A program made the position numbers and the translations under genes. The notes under the pieces were generated by a model, which saw only the letters and a list, made by a program, of their open reading frames with translations, made no database searches and was not told the origin of the DNA. A stretch of 8,684 nucleotides of DNA from Dehalococcoidia bacterium (GTDB lineage: Bacteria; Chloroflexota; Dehalococcoidia; JAENJB01). This document shows positions 1 through 5,620 of the stretch, in pieces. The stretch is from positions 1 through 8,684 of the forward strand of contig JAENJB010000087.1 of assembly GCA_016844565.1 (NCBI GenBank), given 5' to 3'. Position 1 is the stretch's first letter; every line of letters begins with the position of its first letter.

Positions 1-1
1 C

Positions 2-112
2 CTCCTGGCCTGGCAGCGCCTGAGCGAAGGACACTGCGATGACCCGGCCACCCTCCAGCCCCTGTACCTCCGGGAGCCAACCATCACCCAACCCAATCCC
101 ATCCCCATTTGA
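2..112 (+). CDS. tsaB: C-terminal end of probable TsaB (tRNA t6A37 synthesis), 5' truncated by window edge
   Basis: An open frame enters from the left edge and runs 36 codons to a TGA at 110-112. The end of the product reads DPATLQPLYLREPTIT followed by a short proline-rich tail. The 'L.PLYLR.P.IT' ending is the usual C-terminus of TsaB (YeaZ), the inactive ASKHA-fold partner of TsaD. With TsaE, TsaB and TsaD transfer threonylcarbamoyl to A37 of ANN-decoding tRNAs in the cytoplasm. Only this tail is visible, so the assignment rests on one short motif. RimI-type genes often neighbour tsaB, but none can be checked here. The next gene begins 12 bases downstream on the same strand, so the two are probably co-transcribed. 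Confidence 0.6.
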   Translation, partial: LLAWQRLSEGHCDDPATLQPLYLREPTITQPNPIPI

Positions 113-124
113 AAGGAAGAAAGC

Positions 125-1270
125 GTGCCCAAGAAGGTAAGCCTTCCAGCTAAGGATGACTTCCGCAAGTGCTTCGGCTGCGGGAAGGACAACCCCGCCG
201 GACTGAAGCTGAGCTTCTCCTGGGATGGAGAGAAGGCTGAGGCTGACTTCACCCCCGGAGAGCTCCACCAGGGCTGGCCGGGCATCATGCACGGGGGACT
301 CATCTGCTGCCTGCTCGACGAGGCTATGGCCTACGTCGCCTACTTCCACGGCTACAAGGGCCTCACCGCCAGAACCCAGGTGAGACTCCATGCTCCCCTC
401 TCAATCGGCGAGCCTCTGCACATCACGGGAAAGGTCGTCCGGCTGACCAGGAAGCTCATCGAGACCGCCGCTCTGGTCACCATGCGGGACGGCTCCAAAG
501 GCGCCGAATCCCAGGCCGTCATCTTCCTGACTGAAAAAACAGACGCCGCAAAGACACCCGCGCACCGGGAGTCCTGCGGGGCGCTCATCGAAGGCTATAG
601 TCCGGCCCGGGCGGTGCTGTGGGACATGGACGGCGTCATCGTGGACACGGCGCGCTATCATTTCAAGTCGTGGCAGGAAGCCTTTAGCAGCAGAGGCGTC
701 ACGTTCACGGCCGCCAATTTTCAGCACGGTTTCGGGCAGAGAAACGACAACATCATCCGGTCGGTCATGGGACAGGATGTCCCGCTGGAGGAGATGGAAG
801 CTATCGCCCGGGACAAGGAGTCCTCCTTTCGCCGCCGGATCGACGGCAATATTCAACCCTTTTCCGGCGCCGCCGAACTGATAAGGTCCCTGCACCAGCG
901 CGGCTTCAGACAGGCCATCACCTCCTCGGCGCCGATGGAGAACATCCGGTCCCTTCTCGAACCGCTGGACCTGCTGAAGTACTTCCAGGCCGTTGTCTCC
1001 GGCCGGGATGTCGCCAGGGGCAAGCCAGACCCTCAGGTGTTCCTGGCGGCTGCGCAGAAGCTCCAGGTCAAACCAGAGAACTGCTTGGTCATAGAGGACG
1101 CGGTGGCCGGCGTCCAGGCCGCCCGCGCAGCGGGGATGAAATCCATCGCCGTCACCAATTCCCACCCCCGGGACAGCCTGGCTGAGGCCGACCTGGTGGT
1201 GGACAGTTTGAGCGAGGTGGATACGGGCGCCATCGAGAGGATATTATGTCACCCAACAATGCCGGTTTGA
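125..1270 (+). CDS. PaaI-type hotdog thioesterase fused to beta-phosphoglucomutase-like HAD hydrolase
   Basis: The 381-residue protein has two enzyme domains. Residues about 12-140 form a PaaI-type hotdog thioesterase. It has the C16-x-x-C19-G start common in this family, the H56-G57-G58 motif and acidic D65-E66 on the central helix; such enzymes cleave acyl-CoA or similar thioesters. After a linker of about 25 residues, residues 164-375 form a HAD hydrolase of the beta-phosphoglucomutase type. Motif I is DMDGVIVDT (nucleophile D167, acid/base D169), followed by the family's H179, motif II around T266-S268, K300 in GKPDP, and motif IV E324-D325. All catalytic residues of both halves are present, so neither half looks decayed. 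The GTG start has a GAAAGGAAGA Shine-Dalgarno stretch just upstream. No credible internal start precedes the HAD half, so a single fused polypeptide is likely. The substrate of either domain cannot be told from sequence. Confidence 0.88.
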   Translation: MPKKVSLPAKDDFRKCFGCGKDNPAGLKLSFSWDGEKAEADFTPGELHQGWPGIMHGGLICCLLDEAMAYVAYFHGYKGLTARTQVRLHAPLSIGEPLHITGKVVRLTRKLIETAALVTMRDGSKGAESQAVIFLTEKTDAAKTPAHRESCGALIEGYSPARAVLWDMDGVIVDTARYHFKSWQEAFSSRGVTFTAANFQHGFGQRNDNIIRSVMGQDVPLEEMEAIARDKESSFRRRIDGNIQPFSGAAELIRSLHQRGFRQAITSSAPMENIRSLLEPLDLLKYFQAVVSGRDVARGKPDPQVFLAAAQKLQVKPENCLVIEDAVAGVQAARAAGMKSIAVTNSHPRDSLAEADLVVDSLSEVDTGAIERILCHPTMPV

Positions 1271-1295
1271 TGAAGAATTGCAAACAGAGAACATG

Positions 1296-1362
1296 TCCCC
1301 CTCACCTTATTCCTCTCCCACAACGGGGAGAGGCTCTGAACGCAGTGAAGGGATGAGGGTGA
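1296..1362. repeat. Hairpin-forming intergenic repeat
   Basis: This stretch has a perfect 8-base inner stem: CCTCTCCC at 1312-1319 and GGGAGAGG at 1326-1333, around a 6-base loop. Partly matching outer arms (CCCCTCACC on the left, GGATGAGGGTGA on the right) flank it. Similar CCCTCACC...GAGAGG...GATGAGGGTGA elements are dispersed between genes in many bacterial genomes, so this is probably one copy of a small non-coding repeat family. Only one copy is visible here. No T-run follows the stem, so it is a poor intrinsic terminator, though it could influence mRNA stability between the fusion gene and ndk. Confidence 0.5.
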
Positions 1363-1406
1363 AAAATGTCTGTTACTCACAGTGAAGCAAGAAGGAGACT
1401 AATAAG

Positions 1407-1859
1407 ATGGAAAAGACCCTGGTACTGGTAAAACCCGATGGCGTGCAGAGGGGGCTCGTGGGTGCCATCATTGACCGTCTGGAGAGGCGCGGACTCAAGC
1501 TCATCGGCCTGAAGATGCTCCAGATGGACAGGTCGCTGGCCGAAACCCACTACGACGAACACAAGGGCAAGCCTTTCTTCGCAGGGCTCGTCAGCTTCAT
1601 CACGTCAGGCCCCCTCGTGGCCATGGCGATTGAGGGAAATAACGTCATAAGTGTGGTGCGCCAGACCATCGGCGCCACCGACCCTGCCAAGGCAGGTGCC
1701 GGGACCATCCGCGGGGATTTCGGCCTCGACACCGGCAGGAATCTGGTACACGCCTCGGATTCACCGGAGAATGCTTCCCGTGAGCTCAGCCTCTTCTTTA
1801 ATAATAAGGAGCTTCTGAGCTACCGACGCGACACGGACAAATGGATCACTGAATCATGA
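1407..1859 (+). CDS. ndk: Nucleoside diphosphate kinase
   Basis: This 150-residue cytoplasmic enzyme transfers the gamma-phosphate of ATP to nucleoside diphosphates through a phosphohistidine intermediate, balancing NTP and dNTP pools. The start MEKTLVLVKPDGVQRGL is typical. The catalytic histidine is H115 in NLVHASDSPENA, with the nucleotide-contacting R85, T91, R102 and N112 in place. The full family length is present. The ATG is preceded by AAGGAG at 1392-1397 with 9-base spacing. The gene lies downstream of the fusion gene but is separated by 136 bases and a hairpin repeat, so it may have its own promoter; none was clear. Its last 14 bases overlap the end of rsfS on the opposite strand. 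Confidence 0.97.
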   Translation: MEKTLVLVKPDGVQRGLVGAIIDRLERRGLKLIGLKMLQMDRSLAETHYDEHKGKPFFAGLVSFITSGPLVAMAIEGNNVISVVRQTIGATDPAKAGAGTIRGDFGLDTGRNLVHASDSPENASRELSLFFNNKELLSYRRDTDKWITES

Positions 1860-2190
1860 CCACCGGATGAGCGCTGCTCCACAGTTCCTCGAGGCCGTAA
1901 AACTGCCGCTTCTCCGGGGCAAAGACATGGACAATGACAGATCCGTAGTCCAAGAGCACCCATCCTGACTTCACCGTCCCCTCGGTGTGGTGGACGTGGA
2001 TGCCTTCCTTCTTTAGTGCCATGGCGATTTCCTCGCCGACAGCCTCGATCTGGCGCCAGCTATCGCCGCTGCAGATGATGAAGTAGTCGGCAAAGGAGCT
2101 TACTTTCGAAACGTCGAGAAGCACGATCTCCGATGCCTGTTTCTCCTCCGCTGCCTCAACTGCTTTTCTAGCTATCTCAAGTGATTCCAG
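1846..2190 (-). CDS. rsfS: Ribosomal silencing factor RsfS (Iojap/DUF143), CTG start proposed
   Basis: The product is RsfS, which binds ribosomal protein uL14 and blocks joining of the 30S and 50S subunits when nutrients are short. The recognisable domain fills the whole protein: LESLEIARKAVEAAEEKQ, the core VLLDVSKVSSFADYFIICSG, and the C-terminal segments GTVKSGWVLLDYG and VIVHVFAPEKRQFYGLEELW. The open frame continues upstream to a TTG at 2271, but those 27 extra residues do not resemble the family. A GGAGG at 2198-2202 sits 7 bases before a CTG at 2190-2188. That start gives 114 residues, the usual length, beginning where homologues begin. A promoter -10 at 2237-2242 lies inside the extension, so the TTG would not be transcribed from it. 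Identity is very secure; the CTG start is an inference from these signals. Confidence 0.93.
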   Translation of the reverse strand: MESLEIARKAVEAAEEKQASEIVLLDVSKVSSFADYFIICSGDSWRQIEAVGEEIAMALKKEGIHVHHTEGTVKSGWVLLDYGSVIVHVFAPEKRQFYGLEELWSSAHPVVMIQ

Positions 2191-2236
2191 ATATTTTCCT
2201 CCGAAAAAAGGATGACCCCGTTCGATTTGCCGTGAG

Positions 2237-2265
2237 ATTATACCATAGAGCGAAGCATGCCTGAA
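2237..2265 (-). promoter_or_regulatory. Probable rsfS promoter, extended -10
   Basis: Read on the minus strand, TGG-TATAAT places a perfect -10 hexamer at 2242-2237 with the extended TGn motif at 2245-2243. Seventeen bases upstream the -35 position holds only TTCAGG (2265-2260), a weak match, as is common for extended -10 promoters. Transcription would begin near 2230, about 40 bases before the proposed CTG start of rsfS. No transcript evidence is available. Confidence 0.6.
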
Positions 2266-2301
2266 GCTCAATCCGTTGATTTCCTTTGAGTCATTCCGAT
2301 A

Positions 2302-2426
2302 ACCCTGTCATCGCGAGGCTATCAACCGCAGGCTGAGGCCGTGGCGATCTCATCAGCCCATATGAAGTAGGAGCAATGAGATTGCTTCGTCCTTCCAAGG
2401 CAGGACTCGCAATGACTGGACAGGGT
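2302..2426. repeat. 125-base fold-back (inverted) repeat element
   Basis: The ends are ACCCTG (2302-2307) and CAGGGT (2421-2426), exact inverted copies. Inside them, GTCATCGCGAG (2307-2317) pairs with CTCGCAATGAC (2406-2416) at 10 of 11 positions. Further in, GCGATCTCAT (2344-2353) pairs with ATGAGATTGC (2376-2385) at 9 of 10. The whole could fold into a long imperfect hairpin. The GTCATTGCGAG...GCAATCTC...GAGATTGC...CTCGCAATGAC pattern recurs as a dispersed intergenic repeat in many genomes, so this is probably a MITE-like or other small non-coding repeat. It contains no gene and separates the divergent rsfS and ModE-like genes. Its right end stops one base before the -35 box of the latter. 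Confidence 0.65.
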
Positions 2427-2427
2427 A

Positions 2428-2456
2428 TTGACACAGGTCGTTATATTTAGTAGGAT
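2428..2456 (+). promoter_or_regulatory. Promoter of the ModE-like gene
   Basis: A perfect -35 hexamer TTGACA (2428-2433) is followed after exactly 17 bases by TAGGAT (2451-2456), which matches 4 of 6 positions of the -10 consensus. Transcription would start near 2463. That leaves about 5 bases before the ATG at 2468 (a nearly leaderless message) or about 116 bases before the ATG at 2579. A ModE-like operator overlaps the spacer and -10 box. Confidence 0.6.
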
Positions 2457-2462
2457 ACAGCC
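2439..2462. promoter_or_regulatory. Candidate degenerate ModE-type operator in the regulator's own promoter
   Basis: CGTTATAT (2439-2446), 8 bases, then ATACAGCC (2455-2462). Compared with the strong site before the transporter (CGCTATAT-N8-ATATAGCG), the left half matches 7 of 8, the right half 6 of 8, and the spacing is identical. The left half equals the CGTTATAT half-site familiar from E. coli ModE operators. The site covers the spacer, the -10 box and the probable start of transcription, so a bound regulator would repress its own gene. Function is inferred. Confidence 0.45.
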
Positions 2463-2467
2463 CATCC

Positions 2468-2878
2468 ATGAGAGATCAGCAAGATAATCAGCGGGCAACG
2501 CCCCTACCCCATTTCAGGCCCAAGAAACCGCCGCGTTTCTCACACCACCCCACCCCGGGCTACGCAGTAAGGGGACGAATGTGGATTGAGAAAGACGGAG
2601 AGATATACCTCGGCTCAGGGCGCATCGCCCTGCTGGAGCAGATAGACCAGCACAAGTCCATATCCGCTGCCGCTCGTGCCATGAACATGAGCTATCGCCA
2701 TGCATGGCTCCTGGTGGAAGCAATGAACCGGCTGGCCGGGGCGCCTCTGGTGCAAAAAAGGGTGGGAGGCCCAGGAGGCGGCAGCGCCCGACTGACCGAA
2801 GAGGGACAGAAAACCATCGCTCGTTTCAAGGCTTTGCAGCAGGCCTTTCTTGCGTTTGTCAGCGGCCAGAGTATCTAA
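2468..2878 (+). CDS. ModE-like winged helix-turn-helix regulator without molybdate-binding domain
   Basis: The product (136 residues from this start) matches the N-terminal DNA-binding domain of ModE, the molybdate-responsive regulator. A strand MWIEKDGEIYLGSGR (38-52) is followed by a helix. The helix-turn-helix SISAAARAMNMSYRHAW (64-80) is next, then a glycine-rich wing with GGPGGGSARLT (100-110). The two C-terminal TOBE/Mop domains of full ModE (about 260 residues) are absent, so molybdate sensing must occur otherwise, if at all. The first 37 residues are rich in Pro, His and Arg and unlike the family. A second ATG at 2579 with AAGGGG 4 bases upstream would remove them, but would also start abruptly at the first strand; the start is unresolved. 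The neighbouring MOT1-type transporter and the ModE-like sites support a role in molybdate uptake control. Short proteins of this kind (COG2005 type) are known, so it is not a truncation by itself. Confidence 0.8.
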   Translation: MRDQQDNQRATPLPHFRPKKPPRFSHHPTPGYAVRGRMWIEKDGEIYLGSGRIALLEQIDQHKSISAAARAMNMSYRHAWLLVEAMNRLAGAPLVQKRVGGPGGGSARLTEEGQKTIARFKALQQAFLAFVSGQSI

Positions 2879-2889
2879 TTTTTTGCAGG

Positions 2890-2915
2890 GCGCTATATCA
2901 GCACTGATATAGCGC
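2890..2915. promoter_or_regulatory. 26-base palindrome, candidate ModE-type operator for the transporter gene
   Basis: GCGCTATATCAG (2890-2901) and CTGATATAGCGC (2904-2915) are perfect inverted copies with a 2-base centre. The core reads CGCTATAT-N8-ATATAGCG, close to the half-site pattern and geometry of E. coli ModE operators. It lies 11 bases after the stop of the ModE-like gene and 55 bases before the start of the molybdate/sulfate transporter. No T-run follows it on either strand, so a terminator role is unlikely. The TATA stretches within the arms could serve as a -10 box for a transporter promoter, which bound regulator would cover; no convincing -35 was found. Confidence 0.65.
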
Positions 2916-2970
2916 AATCCATGAAGAAGTAGGAATGGTTTCAGGCACTAGCTGGTAACCGTTTGCGCCA

Positions 2971-4122
2971 ATGAAGATGAACGTACTCAACGGGAAAATA
3001 AGGTTCAACCGCAATGAGCTCGCCGGCGCCTTCGGCGATATTGGAACGTCCCTGCCCCTCATCGTCGGGATGGTGCTGGCGAACGGCCTCGATAGCGCCA
3101 GCGTCCTCATTGTCTTCGGGGCCCTCCAGATTGCCACCGGCCTCCTGTACGGTATCCCTATGCCCGTCCAGCCTCTCAAAGCCATGGCAGTCATCTTCAT
3201 CACCCAGAAGCTGACAGGGGATGTGCTCTATGGCGCGGGGCTGGCCATCGGCATCATCATGTTCTTCTTATCCATCACCAAACTCCTGGAGTGGATCCAG
3301 CGTGCCGTACCTCTGGCGGTTGTCCGTGGAATACAGTTCGGCCTGGGAGTCACCCTGGCCTCGCTGGCCCTGAAAAACTATGTCCAGTCCGACAGCATTG
3401 CCGGCTGGGCCCTGGCACTCGCCGGCTTCATCATCACCATGCTCCTGATAGGCAACCGGAAGTACCCGGCCGCCCTCTTCCTCATCGTCCTTGGCGCTGC
3501 CTATGCCGTCGTCTTCAAGATGGACCTTCCCATCCTCGCTCAGAGTGCGGGCTTCGCCCTCCCTCAACTCCATCTCCCCTCAACCGATGGCATCCTCGCC
3601 GGGCTCGTCCTCCTGGCCCTTCCCCAGCTACCATTATCCATAGGCAACTCCATCCTGGCCACCAAACAGACTGTTGCCGACCTCTTTCCCGAGAAGAAGG
3701 TGACAGTCAAGAAGATCGGGCTCACCTATTCATTCGTGAACCTGGTCAGCTCGTTCCTCAGCGGCATCCCCATCTGCCACGGCTCCGGCGGGCTGGCAGG
3801 CCACTACACCTTCGGGGCACGAACGGGAGGCTCGGTGGTGATCTACGGCTCGATTTATCTGATAATCGGTCTCTTCTTCAGCCGGGGCTTCGAGGAGATC
3901 GTCAAGGTCTTCCCCCTGCCCGTGCTGGGCATTATCCTGTTATTCGAGGGCCTGGCCTTGATGCTGCTTCTCAAGGACATCGCCGGCGTGAGGAAAGACC
4001 TCTTCATCTCGCTCGCCGTGGCGTTAATGGTGGTCGGCCTGCCTTACGGGTATGTGATAGGCATGATTGCCGGTTCGTTGATGGCTTACTGGATGAGTAA
4101 GAAGAAGATAAGCTCGTGGTGA
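2971..4122 (+). CDS. MOT1-type molybdate/sulfate transporter
   Basis: This 383-residue integral membrane protein probably imports molybdate, possibly sulfate, across the inner membrane. It belongs to the MOT1 family (related to SulP). Visible family motifs are ELAGAFGDIGTSLPLIVGM (16-34), GIPMPVQPLKAMA (61-73), LPQLPLSIGNSILAT (217-231) and CHGSGGLAGHYTFGARTGG (269-287). The first and fourth are the signatures usually cited for this family. About ten hydrophobic segments can be counted, with a Lys-rich C-terminal tail. No clear Shine-Dalgarno precedes ATG 2971 or the in-frame ATG at 2977, so the exact start is open. It follows the ModE-like gene by 92 bases on the same strand with a palindromic operator between. 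The pair may be one transcript or the transporter may have its own promoter. Substrate preference (molybdate over sulfate) is inferred mainly from that regulator. Confidence 0.85.
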   Translation: MKMNVLNGKIRFNRNELAGAFGDIGTSLPLIVGMVLANGLDSASVLIVFGALQIATGLLYGIPMPVQPLKAMAVIFITQKLTGDVLYGAGLAIGIIMFFLSITKLLEWIQRAVPLAVVRGIQFGLGVTLASLALKNYVQSDSIAGWALALAGFIITMLLIGNRKYPAALFLIVLGAAYAVVFKMDLPILAQSAGFALPQLHLPSTDGILAGLVLLALPQLPLSIGNSILATKQTVADLFPEKKVTVKKIGLTYSFVNLVSSFLSGIPICHGSGGLAGHYTFGARTGGSVVIYGSIYLIIGLFFSRGFEEIVKVFPLPVLGIILLFEGLALMLLLKDIAGVRKDLFISLAVALMVVGLPYGYVIGMIAGSLMAYWMSKKKISSW

Positions 4123-4126
4123 TGGT

Positions 4127-5582
4127 CTAAGAGGCGAACATCTTGACCGCGGCCTCGGCCAGGCGGATGAAGACACCGGGCAGGATGCCGAGCAGAAGGA
4201 CTCCGAGGCAGGAGATAACCAGCGCTGCTCGCAGTGCGCCAGAGGAAGGTACCTTCTCCTCGCTGGAAGGAGTGCCGAGCCACATTATCCTTACCACCCT
4301 CATGTAGTAGAAGGCTGAGATGACGGAGTTGATAACAGCTGCCACCACCAGCCACATCAACCCCTGATGCACCGCCGCGTTGAAGATATAGACCTTGGCA
4401 ATGAGACCCGCTGTCGGCGGCAACCCAAGCAGGGAAAGCAGACAAAGGGACATCCCCAGGGTGAGAACGGGCGCCCGCTTGGCCATTCCGGAGAAGTCGC
4501 TGATCTCGTCGCTTCCAGTCTTGTTGGAGATAGCGATGATGGCGGTAAACGCCCCCAGGTTGGCGAAAGTGTAGCTAGCAAGGAAGAAGAGCACACTGCT
4601 GCGGCTCCAAACGTCCGCCGCTGAGCCCAGACCCATAGCTGCCACACCGACGATAAGATATCCAGCGTGGGAAATGCTGGAGTACCCGAGCATCCGCTTG
4701 ATATTCGTCTGAGCTATGGCCGCCACGTTGCCCACGGTCATGGTCAACAGACTCAGCACAGCCAGGAGCAGCCCCCAGCTGGCGCCGATCTCCAGCGGCG
4801 GCCCAAAAGCGGTGAAGAATACGCGCATGAGGACCGCGAAACCGGCCGCTTTGCTGGCAACCGACAGGTAGGCGGTGACCGGCGTCGGAGCACCTTCGTA
4901 GACATCCGGCACCCACATCTGGAAAGGAACGCTGGCAATCTTGAAGCCCAGTCCGGCAACTATGAGGATGACGCCCATCAGGAGAGCCGGGGTACCTGCC
5001 AGACCGGACAGAGAAAGGGCGCTGATCCGCTCGGCAATCGCAGCCAAGCTGGTGGTCCCGGTGATGCCGAAGACCAGAGCCATGCCGTAAAGCAACACCG
5101 CCGAGGCGATGGCGCCCAGCAGCAGGTACTTCAGGCCTGCCTCGCTGGATTTCTCGTCTTTTAGGAAGCCCGCGAGAACATAGAGGGAAATGCTGGTCAA
5201 CTCCAGAGAAACATAGATGGACAGGAGCTCCCTCGTGGCTGCCATCAACATCATACCGGTCGCGGAGAGCAGTATTAGCGCGTAGTACTCGCCTTGAAAG
5301 CGTTGAAAGCGCCGGACATAGTCAGCCGAGGAGAGAATCACCAGTCCGGCGGATACCACGAAGAGGAACTTAAAGAAGAGCGCCGGACCATCCAGCACCA
5401 GCATGCCGTTGAACGCGGTGGCAACCTCGCCGCTCCACAGGCTCAACGCCAGCCCGGCCGATACCACCAGCCCCGCCAGGCTGAGCCAGGCCAGCGCACC
5501 CTTCTTCGAAGAGGTCCGTCAGGATAACCACAACGGCAGAGACAACCAGGGCTATCTCTGGCGCCAGCAATCCGGGATTCAA
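4127..5582 (-). CDS. nuoN: NADH-quinone oxidoreductase subunit N, with one-base frameshift near the N-terminus
   Basis: NuoN is one of three antiporter-like subunits in the membrane arm of complex I and carries a proton channel. The main frame (446 codons from GTG 5467 to TAG at 4129-4127) contains the channel residues, numbered here from that GTG: E89 in VSLELTS, K176 in GLGFKIA, K206 in VASKAAGF and K358 in GLIAKVYIF. These correspond to E. coli E133, K217, K247 and K395. The expected first helix, NPGLLAPEIALVVSAVVVIL, lies upstream in another frame. It starts at TTG 5582, 7 bases after AGGAG. Removing one base near 5507 joins the frames as TDLFKKGALAWLSLAG and gives 484 residues, the normal length. 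So nuoN appears intact apart from one extra base, from either assembly error or a real mutation. It lies 38 bases after nuoM and is the last gene of the nuo cluster. Confidence 0.93.
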
Positions 5583-5620
5583 ATAAGCTCTCCTTCTACG
5601 CTCATATTAAACTGCATCTG

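Noticed and set aside
401..1165. Long minus-strand open frame opposite the thioesterase-HAD gene (also similar long frames at 3291-4100 and 6020-6826 on the plus strand)
   Set aside because: They lie opposite or out of phase with strongly recognisable genes. Their products are low-complexity, rich in Arg, His, Gly and Pro, with no family resemblance, as expected from shadow frames in high-G+C DNA.
2890..2915. Palindrome as an intrinsic terminator of the ModE-like gene
   Set aside because: The T-run (2879-2884) lies before the stem, none follows it on either strand, and the stem centre is A/T-rich. An operator fits better.
2921..2960. Tiny open frames between the palindrome and the transporter start as a leader peptide
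   Set aside because: They encode only 3 and 7 residues, with no properly spaced Shine-Dalgarno and no recognisable pattern.
5499..5514. Programmed translational frameshift in nuoN
   Set aside because: No classical slippery heptamer, no in-frame stop at the shift site as in prfB, and no evident stimulatory structure. A one-base error or mutation is simpler.
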